Source of the DNA: a virus
Virus record (IMG/VR): IMGVR_UViG_3300036832_000548
Location: 18,592-82,591 of that record
Strand: one strand, 5' to 3'
Length of the DNA: 64,000 bases
The notes under the pieces were generated by a model. That model was not told where the DNA came from, did not search any database, and saw nothing but the letters and a program-made list of their open reading frames with translations. The position numbers were made by a program, and so were the translations under genes. Shown piece by piece: positions 49,237 to 56,995 of this stretch (position 1 is the stretch's first letter; each line of letters opens with the position of its first letter).

Positions 49237-50344
49237 CGGTTCCCTCAGGATGCGCTTGCTGCTCGTCCCAGCCTGCGCGCCACTCAAGGGCTTCGCGCGC
49301 CCGTGTTGGATCTCGATACTCGATCGGGGTTGCTTTGCGCTGCATGCCCTTGGCTTGGTCAGCGCGACCGCGTTCGCGCGCAATCACCAGCAAATCTGGG
49401 GCGGTCGCCTGTTGGGGTTCTACTTTCGTTTCGGATTTTGCAGCCGTTTGCTGCGGTTCCTGATTCGTTTCCGTGTTCGAATCATCGGAGTGCTGCTCGC
49501 TTGGCGGCGATTCCGGTTCTGTCAAGTGGTCGACGATGGTTCGGTCAGCGTGGGCTTGGTCGTGCGCTTCCTGCACGGTGTCTGCTGGTGGACCGGCGAA
49601 ATGATCGAGCGTCGCGCCGCGGGCGGTCTCACTGCGAGCGCGGGACTGGGCGGTCGTCTCGCCCTCTTCATCTTCGTACATCTCCTCATCTTTGCGGATC
49701 AGATCATCGAGGTCAGACGACATGGGCAGAAGCCGCGACAGGACCCGGATCGCGGTCTTCATCTCCATTTCTTCCGTCCACATTTTCCAAGGCGCGTCCT
49801 CGCGCGAGGCGCGGCTCATGTTGCGGCGCTTGGCAATCTCACTAGGCGATAGTGGCGCGATAAAAACCCCGCCGTCCTTGGTCCCGGCTGCGGCGTAGAC
49901 AAGACGCTTCTTCTTGTCGGTGTGATCGTCGCCCGGAATATGTTTGAAATGCGGGCCGTTCTCGTCAGTCCAGTGTTCCCAATGGTCGCCATCGTAAACG
50001 ATATCCGTCGTCACCCATTTAAATTGCCCGCTATTGCGGAATTTTTTGAGCAGGCCTTGGTACATCGGCAGGTATTGGACCTTGTTCTTAAATGGCACCA
50101 ACGCGGCCTCGCGACCGTCAGGCAGCAAACCGTCCTGGGCACAACGCAGTGCGGAGTTGAACAGCGAGCCGCGGTCACAGGTGAGCAGGTCGTTATTGAG
50201 CTGCACGGCGGTCAGCACAACGCGGAAGAACCGTTCGGCTGGCATGTGCTTCGGGAGCGCATGTTGAAATTGCACACTGCGATCGTTGAGTTGATCGCGC
50301 AGGACCACCATCGGGTGCGCGGGTTTGTTGGCTTGATCGTTCAT
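49223..50344 (-). CDS. recT: RecT-family single-strand annealing protein
   Basis: This 373-residue protein has the RecT core: FFRVVLTAVQLNNDLLTCDR, SLFNSALRCAQDGLLPDGREAAL, QYLPMYQGLLKKFRNSG and WKMWTEEMEMKTAIRVLSR. The C terminus is a Gln/Glu-rich disordered tail (about 235-330). It acts with the YqaJ exonuclease at 54405. The start at 50344 has AAGGAG upstream. Confidence 0.85.
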   Translation of the reverse strand: MNDQANKPAHPMVVLRDQLNDRSVQFQHALPKHMPAERFFRVVLTAVQLNNDLLTCDRGSLFNSALRCAQDGLLPDGREAALVPFKNKVQYLPMYQGLLKKFRNSGQFKWVTTDIVYDGDHWEHWTDENGPHFKHIPGDDHTDKKKRLVYAAAGTKDGGVFIAPLSPSEIAKRRNMSRASREDAPWKMWTEEMEMKTAIRVLSRLLPMSSDLDDLIRKDEEMYEDEEGETTAQSRARSETARGATLDHFAGPPADTVQEAHDQAHADRTIVDHLTEPESPPSEQHSDDSNTETNQEPQQTAAKSETKVEPQQATAPDLLVIARERGRADQAKGMQRKATPIEYRDPTRAREALEWRAGWDEQQAHPEGTDGRS

Positions 50345-50365
50345 TCGTTTTTCTCCTTTTGATTA

Positions 50366-51041
50366 GGTGCCGCCGAGGGCAGTCGAGCGTCGGGCATCAA
50401 GGCCTCGCAGGCCCTCGGCGGCGATCTCGGCACCGATTTCCTGGGCATCATAGGACGTTTGGCCGAGATTTCTTTTTGGTGCCGCCGAGGGCAACTTGAA
50501 CTTGGGCATCATGGGTGACATGGCCCTCGGCGGCTTGCTCGGCGTGCAGTTTTTGGGAACCCACTAATTTCTGGCCAAGCAATTTCTTGGAGTTGGTGCC
50601 GCCGCGGGCAACCCGAAGGGGGGGATCATTCGGGGCATGGCCCGCAGCGGCGGTCTCGGCAGGGGATGCATGGGCATCACGAAGTTCGTGGCCGAGATTT
50701 TTGCGCTTGCGTTTTTTGGGGCCGCCGACGGCGCTTGCGATTTGGGGATCAACCGAGCAATGGCCATCGGCAGCGACCTCGGCACCCATGCCATGGGCAT
50801 CAAGAACTACATGGCCGAGATCATTGGTGCCGCCGAGGGCAGAGGAATCCTGGGCATCATGCGCTGCTTGGCCATCGGCGGCGATCTCGGCAAAGCGTCG
50901 CTGGGCATCATGGATCCGTTGGCCGAGACCATTCGAATAGATGCCGCCGGCATGGCTCCTCTGGGCATCAGCCGCATGCTGGCCGACGGCGATCTCGGCA
51001 GCGCCATTTTGGGCATCATTGCTCATGTGGCCGAGATCATT
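50366..51041 (-). repeat. Double-hairpin 108-bp repeat array 1 (six units)
   Basis: Six units, about 108 bp each, lie at 50366, 50478, 50595, 50718, 50826 and 50940 (the last is 102 bp). On the plus strand each is GGTGCCGCCGAGGGCA, variable 9-10 nt, TGGGCATCA, variable 9-10 nt, TGGCCNTCGGCGGC, GATCTCGGCA, variable, TGGGCATCA, variable, TGGCCGAGATCATT. The arms GCCGCCGAGGGC/GCCCTCGGCGGC and GATCTCGGC/GCCGAGATC make two stems with 30-nt loops. The sense strand is minus, in the operon that includes RecT. Unit 2 is degenerate. Confidence 0.85.
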
Positions 51042-51974
51042 CGTGGCTTGATCGACCCACTGTTCCCACAGGTCCACCAAGAATTGTTTGAAGGCGATCC
51101 GCAATCCGTCCTGGCGGCGATGACCGGGCGTCCATTCGGGATGCGATATCTCAGTGCGTATTCGGCGCGCGGCATAGACCTCGCCATAGCGTCCGTTGGG
51201 ATGACCTTCATCGGCCCCGGCCTTCGCTGCCGATATCCACTGCTTGTTCACGAGCCACAAGGCGATCGTGTACATCGTGGCGTATCGCTCACCCGAAAAC
51301 GGATTCGCGATCCATTCCTCCTTATCCAACTTACGCGGCCGCCACGTTTCCCGTTTCCAAGTCGATCCGGCGTGGCCATCATACGGTGCAAAGCCGAGAC
51401 GCTTCCAAAGCTTCTCCGGGTTCGCGTAGTTATCGAGCGGGCCCGCCTCCGCAACGATCAGGGCAAGGCCGAGGATGCCCGCGCCGGGGATCGACTCAAC
51501 CCACGGTGCAACGGGCAACTGCGCCGCGAGTTCCTCTATTCCAGCCGTTGAGTCGTCTCGCACTTCATCCATTGGCCCACGCGCGATGTCAGTCTTCTGC
51601 ACAATCGTGAGCAGATCGTGGGGCAAGTCCGTTTGAACAATCTCGCCGCTGCCGTTGGCGGCCTTCTTGTACACCGCGCGCGCCTCCTTGATCATCGCGG
51701 CAACCTTCTTGTTGTATTCCGCGCGAATGGCTTCCGACTCAGTCGGCTTCCAATCTGTAAAGTTGCGCCGGATATAGGACTCAAGAGCGCGGTCGATCTT
51801 TTGTTGAACTTTGATCGCGAACTTGCGCCGTCGCGCCAGCGTCACGATGTTCTTCACCAGCTCGTCGCGAGCACGAATTTGCAGCACCAGCGAAGGCAAG
51901 CCAATGGCGGAATTGCGCGCATCAATCAAAGCTTGAGCGCGGCGAGTGCGGTCGGCATTTGTTTGCTGTGTCAT
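50448..51974 (-). CDS. IS110 Tnp_20-like domain protein with repeat tail
   Basis: Residues about 150-300 resemble the C-terminal Transposase_20 domain of IS110 elements: WVESIPGAGILGLALIVAEAG, then KLWKRLGFAPYDGHAG. The N terminus (about 1-140) is a charged coiled coil with no visible DEDD catalytic domain. The last about 185 residues are in-frame copies of the 108-bp element (NDLGHxxxDAQxxxAEIAAxGQ pattern). The element's TGA-containing register is read as GAT here, so the protein reads through. It may be a DNA-binding helix-hairpin-helix protein. Confidence 0.6.
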   Translation of the reverse strand: MTQQTNADRTRRAQALIDARNSAIGLPSLVLQIRARDELVKNIVTLARRRKFAIKVQQKIDRALESYIRRNFTDWKPTESEAIRAEYNKKVAAMIKEARAVYKKAANGSGEIVQTDLPHDLLTIVQKTDIARGPMDEVRDDSTAGIEELAAQLPVAPWVESIPGAGILGLALIVAEAGPLDNYANPEKLWKRLGFAPYDGHAGSTWKRETWRPRKLDKEEWIANPFSGERYATMYTIALWLVNKQWISAAKAGADEGHPNGRYGEVYAARRIRTEISHPEWTPGHRRQDGLRIAFKQFLVDLWEQWVDQATNDLGHMSNDAQNGAAEIAVGQHAADAQRSHAGGIYSNGLGQRIHDAQRRFAEIAADGQAAHDAQDSSALGGTNDLGHVVLDAHGMGAEVAADGHCSVDPQIASAVGGPKKRKRKNLGHELRDAHASPAETAAAGHAPNDPPLRVARGGTNSKKLLGQKLVGSQKLHAEQAAEGHVTHDAQVQVALGGTKKKSRPNVL

Positions 51975-51995
51975 ATTGTGTGTCCCTTGTTGTTA

Positions 51996-52103
51996 GGTGC
52001 CGCCGAGGACATTCGACGTATGGGTATCACCCGAGCAACGGCCCTCGGCGGCGATCTCGGCGATCATACAATGGGCATCACTGGGGCTGTAGCCGAGATC
52101 ATT
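51996..52103 (-). repeat. Double-hairpin repeat, single unit
   Basis: One complete 108-bp unit fills the gap between the start of the gene at 51974 and the stop of the gene at 52103, whose TAA touches the unit's last base. The boxes TGGGTATCA and TGGGCATCA and the stem arms are all present. Confidence 0.85.
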
Positions 52104-52795
52104 TAGTGTCCTTCGATATACTTTTGCAGGCTCGCCACCGTCGCAACGACTGCGGTGTTCAACGCAGCCGGGGCTTGCTCGCGAGCTTCCCGATCAAACT
52201 GCTCGAGCACATTTGCTGGGACGATATCGCGGACCCGCGCATCCGTATTTGGCACGCGCGCGTAGCTGCGGATCTTGCACATGAGCAGCGTGTCGGCAGT
52301 CTCCTGCAGTGTGCTCAACACGGTCGAACCGACGACCGCAATGCGCTCCTCAATCGCGGCGTCCAGCTCCCGCCAGTGCAGGTCGCCAACCGGCGCGCCG
52401 TTGATCCTGCGGCGGTCATAGATGAGGCCAACGCTGCGCATCATCGCGGTTCGGTTGATCGCCTTGTCGCGGGCTGTGGGTGATTTGGTGCCGCCGCTGG
52501 CGTTTCTGCTTTGGGCATCAAGTCCACGCTGGCCAGCGGCAGCGGTCTTGGCACGCAGCGTGTGGGCATCAGCATGTACGCGGCCAAGATCATTCGAAAT
52601 GCGTTTGAGATAATCCAGCGCGAGCCCGCCGAGTAATTCCGGGCGGCGTTGAATTTTCTTGACGAAGCCGGTCAAGACTTTCGTCGGGTCGTTTTTGTTG
52701 TCATTCAACAAATTGACGGCAGCGACCCGCAGCTCGTTAGCGACGGTGTCGAGGCCGGCTTTCTTCAGAGCAGCTCCGATAGATGTGTCAGTCAT
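52103..52795 (-). CDS. Hypothetical early protein with inserted repeat
   Basis: The 230-residue product starts MTDTSIGAALKKAGLDTVANE. Residues about 68-104 are encoded by one 108-bp double-hairpin unit (NDLGRVHADAHTLR, then AAAGQRGLDAQSRNASGGTK), inserted in frame; the sequence before and after reads as one continuous protein. The start follows ACGGAGAAC. The rest is helical with no recognised domain. Confidence 0.6.
   Translation of the reverse strand: MTDTSIGAALKKAGLDTVANELRVAAVNLLNDNKNDPTKVLTGFVKKIQRRPELLGGLALDYLKRISNDLGRVHADAHTLRAKTAAAGQRGLDAQSRNASGGTKSPTARDKAINRTAMMRSVGLIYDRRRINGAPVGDLHWRELDAAIEERIAVVGSTVLSTLQETADTLLMCKIRSYARVPNTDARVRDIVPANVLEQFDREAREQAPAALNTAVVATVASLQKYIEGH
52487..52594 (-). 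repeat. Double-hairpin repeat inserted in a coding gene
   Basis: A 108-bp unit sits inside the gene at 52103, in frame and complete, but more diverged than the intergenic copies (the second stem reads GGTCTTGGC/GCCAAGATC). It behaves like in-frame palindromic elements such as those of Rickettsia. Confidence 0.8.
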
Positions 52796-52815
52796 TTTGT
52801 GTTCTCCGTTCAAAA

Positions 52816-53037
52816 GGTGCCGCTGAGGGCACCAGTCCCGTAGGCATCAACAAACAGATGGCCCGCAGCGGCGATCTCGGCAAAACTTGGTTGGGCATCA
52901 TGGATGCGATAGCCGAGATCATTTGTGTGGGTGCCGCCGAGGGCATTGCGTCGTTGGGCATCAGGCGTTCCTGGGCCCCCGGCGGCGGTCTCGGCACCGA
53001 TCCTCTGGGCATCAACGCGCGGATGGCCGAGATTTGT
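52816..53037 (-). repeat. Double-hairpin repeats, two units
   Basis: Units at 52816-52923 and 52930-53037 fill the gap between the gene starting at 52795 and the gene ending at 53039. The ribosome site ACGGAGAAC for the downstream gene lies just after the first unit. The variable segments of the two units differ from each other. Confidence 0.85.
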
Positions 53038-53038
53038 G

Positions 53039-53734
53039 TCATATCGTTACCCTGAAGATTTCGCTGAATGGCGGGCGGTGCGCCGCGTCAGATAGCTCGT
53101 TGCTGACGACTAGCACGCGATATCGAAAGCCGCGGCTTTGATTGATTACGCTGGTTCGCGCGAGATAGTTTTTCTGGAGCTGTTGCAGCCAAAAACTGGC
53201 GTGTTGCAGTTCCCCGTAAATCTTCTGCCGTCGGGCTGCATGATTGATCCGACGAAGAACGGACCCCTCATTGAACACAACGATGAAATCGCTGGCTGCA
53301 ACGTCGCGCGCCACGATCCGCATCGCGCCAACGCCATGCCCGGTGTAGCCGCAGGGATCTGATAGCCATAGGACGTAATCGTACCCACCGGCGCGTACGA
53401 CATCGACGACATCGGAATGCGTCTCGGCAATGAGGGCACTCGGAAACCGTTTGCGCAGCAAAAGCCGTTGCCTCCGACTCGCATCGCACAGGCAAACGTC
53501 CGCGCTCACGGCGAAGGCGATGTTGGTGACAATCTGCGGCGTTGGCGTCGACACAACGCCGTCATGCAAAACGCCGATACCATCACCAGCATTGGCATCG
53601 ATCAAAAGAAGTTTGTCGTGCAGATGAGCGGTCCTGACTTGCGCTTCAACGATCTTGCTCAACAACGAGTGTTTGATCCACGACCCCTCGCTGCGGCCCG
53701 CATTAGCGCGTTCGTTGGTCGAGGCGTGGGTCAT
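53039..53734 (-). CDS. Possible methyltransferase-like protein
   Basis: The 231-residue product starts MTHASTNERANAGRSEGSWIK, followed by KIVEAQVRTAHLHDKLLLIDANAGDG, a pattern similar to SAM-dependent methyltransferase-like proteins of the three-Cys-motif partner type. No downstream catalytic motif was confirmed. The start is 6 bases after a repeat unit and lacks a clear ribosome site, and translation may depend on the repeat structure. Confidence 0.5.
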   Translation of the reverse strand: MTHASTNERANAGRSEGSWIKHSLLSKIVEAQVRTAHLHDKLLLIDANAGDGIGVLHDGVVSTPTPQIVTNIAFAVSADVCLCDASRRQRLLLRKRFPSALIAETHSDVVDVVRAGGYDYVLWLSDPCGYTGHGVGAMRIVARDVAASDFIVVFNEGSVLRRINHAARRQKIYGELQHASFWLQQLQKNYLARTSVINQSRGFRYRVLVVSNELSDAAHRPPFSEIFRVTI

Positions 53735-53740
53735 CGTGTA

Positions 53741-54409
53741 GGTGCCGCCGCAGGCAGAGGCCGAGTGGGCATCATCGTCGTTGTGGCCCGCGGCGGCGAT
53801 CTCGGCGTTCCGCGTTTGGGCATCAAGCGATCGTTGGCCGAGAATTGTTGAAAGGCTGCCGCCGAGGGCATGACGATTTTGGGCATCAACGAACGACTGG
53901 CCATCGGCGGCGATCTCGGCAAGCGCCTTCTGGGCATCATCTGGCCTGTGGCCGAGATCATTCGAATGGGGGCCGCCGAGGGCAAGCACAGGATGGGCAT
54001 CACGGGTCGCGTGGCCCCCGACGGCGATCTCGGCACCCGAGTCATGGGCATCAAGTGGTCATGGGCCGAGATTATAGGTGCCGCCGAGGGCAACGATCCA
54101 TTGGGCATCACGCTGGCAACGGCCCTCGGCGGCGATCTCGGCATTCCATCATTGGACAGCAAGTCGTCGTTGGCCGAGAAGATTTTAGGTGCCGCCGAGG
54201 GCGCACCTCCCATGGGCATCAAGGACGGCGTGGCCCGCGGCGGCGATCTCGGCAACGGGTGGCTGGGCATCAGCCGTCTACTGGCCGAGATCATTCTGAT
54301 AGATGCCGCCGAGGGCATGAGCTGCTTGGGCATCAGCCAGCTTCTGGTCCTCGACGGCGATCTCGGCAGAGCTCGTATGGGCATCACTGGTGGATTGGCC
54401 GAGATCATT
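53741..54409 (-). repeat. Double-hairpin repeat array 2 (six units)
   Basis: Units begin at 53741, 53855, 53969, 54077, 54188 and 54302. The fourth has a perfect 12-bp first stem and the fifth a perfect 9-bp second stem. The array occupies the whole gap between the YqaJ exonuclease and the next gene. The TGA stop of the exonuclease falls inside the last unit (AAATGATCTCGG). Confidence 0.9.
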
Positions 54410-55325
54410 TGGTTGCTTCTTTACGTTCGTGAATTCGGAGAACGCGGACCTCGCGTGGGAGGACCGTATAGCCGGAAAAATTCGAGGTTTTGTAGGTGAC
54501 TTTCCATCCGTTAACGCCGGAGACTTGGGCCGCGTCACCCAATTTGTATTTTATCTGAGCCTCGATCTCGTCTTTGCGTTGGTCGAGCGAAGCGATCCGT
54601 TGCATCAGGGCGGCGCGTTCCGCGAGGATTTCCGGCAGCTCGTTGTCGCCAGACATGTCGACCATCTTATCGGTGGCTTCGCGTGGACTGATCAACTTGA
54701 TCAGCTCAGCATCCTTGCCGAAATCGGGCGCCGGCTCGTGACCGATCCGCATTAGCTCCCAAAAATTCTGGGCGGCTGTCTTGATCCGCTCCTCGGCACC
54801 GGCGTGGCGTGGCAATTCCCTGATGCAGACATCGAGATCATAGTTGTAAACCACGGCGGCCACCCCGAAGGCGGCGTCGGCCAGCAGCATCTCGGTGAGC
54901 AGCTGCAGCTCGATCCACAATGGGGTGATATTTCCGTTGTCCCAATCGCGCTCAAAGATGTGCGGATAGGCGGTTTTAGTTTGCAGGATGCCGAGGCCGC
55001 GCGGATCGCCGTGGATAAAGAAATCTGGCGTAGCGCCCAACTGCAGCTCAGGGGCACGGAAATATGTCTGGCATTTCTCAATGATCCAATCGTCGTGTTC
55101 CTCTCCGACACGCTGGGCAACGACGTTTTCGAGCAGGCGCCCGCGGCGGATCGGTTTCGTTTCCTCGAATTCGAACTCCATCCCATTGTGCTGATAGTAA
55201 AGCTTGAGCGCGGTGACATACGGGTGCAGGCCGAACAGCGCCGCCACCACGGAGGCGGTGATGTCCGGCTTGCGCAGCTCCAGCCACTGCGGGCGACTCA
55301 GGATTGGGATGCGTTCGACGATCAT
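54405..55325 (-). CDS. YqaJ-type viral recombinase exonuclease
   Basis: The 306-residue protein has the YqaJ signatures: VAALFGLHPY, RRGRLLENV (Glu about 66), GATPDFFIHGD (Asp about 101) and LQTKTAY (Gln-x-Lys about 115-117). A coiled-coil segment (about 235-265) follows. It is the 5'-3' exonuclease partner of RecT. It is the first gene of the minus-strand early operon; the start at 55325 lies about 100 bp from the divergent promoter. Confidence 0.85.
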   Translation of the reverse strand: MIVERIPILSRPQWLELRKPDITASVVAALFGLHPYVTALKLYYQHNGMEFEFEETKPIRRGRLLENVVAQRVGEEHDDWIIEKCQTYFRAPELQLGATPDFFIHGDPRGLGILQTKTAYPHIFERDWDNGNITPLWIELQLLTEMLLADAAFGVAAVVYNYDLDVCIRELPRHAGAEERIKTAAQNFWELMRIGHEPAPDFGKDAELIKLISPREATDKMVDMSGDNELPEILAERAALMQRIASLDQRKDEIEAQIKYKLGDAAQVSGVNGWKVTYKTSNFSGYTVLPREVRVLRIHERKEATK

Positions 55326-55430
55326 GGGTGTTCCGAATCGAATAGGGCAATCTTGCCTCTGAGCCGCGCGGCGTCAACAAGGAGTTGACTCTTTCCCCGC
55401 TGTCCTTTCTCCGGGGGTGGCAACCCTAGT

Positions 55431-55459
55431 TTGACAACGTTAGGGCTACTCGGTTAATT
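55431..55459 (+). promoter_or_regulatory. Sigma70-type promoter, rightward
   Basis: TTGACA (55431-55436), a 17-bp spacer and TTAATT (55454-55459) fit a strong sigma70 promoter toward the Cro-like gene. The dyad CCCTA ... TAGGG (55425-55429 and 55441-55445) overlaps it and may be an operator. A weaker leftward -35/-10 candidate (TTGACG, 17 bp, AAGATT) lies near 55340-55380 for the YqaJ operon. Confidence 0.65.
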
Positions 55460-55493
55460 TTTTCTTGCTTGGTAACCCTTGGTCGATATTCAC

Positions 55494-55763
55494 ATGGCAA
55501 AAGAGAGACTTGACGCAGCCATTCTGGCGCTGCGGGAAGAGAATTGGCTACCTAGAATCGCGCAGCGACTCAATTTGACCCGGCAGGCGACCTCGAAATG
55601 GCGCCGCGTTCCGGCAGATCGTGTGCGCGAGGTCGCCAAGATCACGGATTATCCCCTGGCATTTTTACGTCCTGATCTTTACGAGGACATGCCATCCAAG
55701 CCGCCCAAGCTGGCGAAGCCGAAAGCTCGCCGCCGCAATCATCGTGCTGTTGCGCATGCTTGA
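55494..55763 (+). CDS. Cro/YdaS-like helix-turn-helix regulator
   Basis: The 89-residue product has IAQRLNLTRQATSKWRRVPADRVREV and FLRPDLY, the form of YdaS/Cro-type phage regulators. An upstream TTG at 55479 would add five residues. It is divergent from the YqaJ operon and is likely part of the lysis-lysogeny switch. Confidence 0.75.
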   Translation: MAKERLDAAILALREENWLPRIAQRLNLTRQATSKWRRVPADRVREVAKITDYPLAFLRPDLYEDMPSKPPKLAKPKARRRNHRAVAHA

Positions 55764-55771
55764 GGGGTATT

Positions 55772-56359
55772 ATGGGCCAGCCATTCGACGGTCTTCCGCG
55801 CGCCCATTTCCGCGCAATCCTGGCTGACCCGCCGTGGAACTTTGAGACCTATAGCGAGGCTGGTCGCGATCGTTCTCCCAATTATCCGCTGATGACGGCG
55901 CAGGGCTTGCGCGATCTGCCGGTCAAAGACCTCGCGGCGCCTGATTGCGTGCTGTTCATGTGGGTTACATGGCCAATGCTCGAGCAATCGCTGGCGCTGA
56001 TTCGCGCGTGGGGGTTCACCTACAAGACGTGCGGGTTTGACTGGATGAAGGCGCACGCGGGCCAGATCGATATGTTCCGCGACGACGCGGATGGCCAGGT
56101 TGGGCTTGGCTACTGGACGCGCAGCAACAGCGAGCCGTGCCTGTTGGCAACGCGCGGCAAGCCCAGACGGGTCAACGCTGATGTCCGCATGGGCATCATC
56201 GAGCCGCGGCGCGAGCACAGCCGCAAGCCTTATTGCATCTATGACCGCATCGAGCGGCTCGTCCAAGGACCATATATTGAATTATTTGCTCGCTGGCAGC
56301 GTCCGGGCTGGACCGCTTGGGGCAATGAGACTGACCGATTCAAGGAGGCTGCGGAGTGA
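55772..56359 (+). CDS. MT-A70 adenine methyltransferase
   Basis: The start at 55772 follows GAGGGG. The 195-residue protein carries ILADPPWNFETYSE (the DPPW catalytic motif, residues about 14-17) and SNSEPCLLATRGKPRR, as in phage MT-A70-type N6-adenine methylases. It may protect phage DNA or regulate genes. Its stop overlaps the next start (GTGA). Confidence 0.85.
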   Translation: MGQPFDGLPRAHFRAILADPPWNFETYSEAGRDRSPNYPLMTAQGLRDLPVKDLAAPDCVLFMWVTWPMLEQSLALIRAWGFTYKTCGFDWMKAHAGQIDMFRDDADGQVGLGYWTRSNSEPCLLATRGKPRRVNADVRMGIIEPRREHSRKPYCIYDRIERLVQGPYIELFARWQRPGWTAWGNETDRFKEAAE

Positions 56360-56790
56360 ATGTCCTCGATTTATTCAGCGGGATCGGCGGCTTCTCACTC
56401 GGACTCGAACGGGCCGGAATGCGAACTACCGCTTTTTGCGAGTCTGATGCGTTCTGCCGGCGCGTCCTCGCCAAGCACTGGCCCGACATCCTCTGCTACG
56501 ACGATGTCACAACTCTCACTGCCGCTCGACTTAGCGCCGATGGCATTGACAGCATTGATCTCATCTGCGGCGGATTTCCCTGCCAAGACATCTCCGTTGC
56601 CGGCAAAGGCGCAGGACTTGCTGGCGAGCGATCGGGCCTATGGCTCGAGTTCGCGCGAATTGTTGGCGAGCTACGACCCCGTTACGTCATCGTGGAGAAC
56701 GTCGCAGCTCTGCTTGGACGGGGACTATCAACAATTCTCGGAGACCTGGCCGCGCTCGGGTTTGATGCGGAATGTGGGTCGAGTGGTTGA
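56356..56790 (+). CDS. Cytosine-5 DNA methylase N-terminal part
   Basis: The 144-residue frame carries motif I (LDLFSGIGGFSLGLERAG), motif IV (GGFPCQDIS, with the catalytic Cys) and the ENV motif VI. It stops after about LGFDAECGSSG, before the target-recognition region. The C-terminal motif RLIALGNGLVPQI lies in the next frame. The locus is therefore an internally deleted, frameshifted Dcm-type gene and may be inactive. Confidence 0.7.
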   Translation: MNVLDLFSGIGGFSLGLERAGMRTTAFCESDAFCRRVLAKHWPDILCYDDVTTLTAARLSADGIDSIDLICGGFPCQDISVAGKGAGLAGERSGLWLEFARIVGELRPRYVIVENVAALLGRGLSTILGDLAALGFDAECGSSG

Positions 56791-56995
56791 TGGGCCTGCC
56801 GCTCGAGTGGACCGTCGTAAGCGGCTCATCGCGCTTGGAAACGGACTCGTCCCGCAAATCCCGGAAATCATTGGACGCGCCATAATGGATGCTGAGCGCC
56901 CATACGACTTGCACGATGACATCAACAAGTCGCTGAAGGTTTGTTACGACGAGATCAAGGCGCGGCAGGCTGCGGGCGGTCCCGGCTGGCCATGA
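56360..56995 (+). CDS. Overlapping +1-frame protein with methylase C-motif
   Basis: This 211-residue frame overlaps the methylase N terminus in the next register and ends with the Dcm-type C motif (RRKRLIALGNGLVPQIPEIIGR). Its middle reads DFPAKTSPLPAKAQ, SSWRTSQLCLDG and SETWPRSGLMRN, features I know from a separate family of phage proteins. A third frame at 56775-56815 contains VEWLMGLPLEWT from the same family. The overlap is treated as a real oddity, not as a confirmed gene. Confidence 0.5.
   Translation: MSSIYSAGSAASHSDSNGPECELPLFASLMRSAGASSPSTGPTSSATTMSQLSLPLDLAPMALTALISSAADFPAKTSPLPAKAQDLLASDRAYGSSSRELLASYDPVTSSWRTSQLCLDGDYQQFSETWPRSGLMRNVGRVVDGPAARVDRRKRLIALGNGLVPQIPEIIGRAIMDAERPYDLHDDINKSLKVCYDEIKARQAAGGPGWP

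Noticed and set aside
50637-51551. 304-residue plus-strand ORF, and a similar 209-residue ORF at 53870-54499
   Set aside because: They run antisense through the repeat arrays, which are free of stops in several frames because of their fixed sequence. There is no ribosome site or recognised domain.
50366-54409. CRISPR array
   Set aside because: The repeats form two hairpins per unit with variable 9-10-nt segments inside the loops, not 30-nt spacers between identical repeats, and no cas gene is present.
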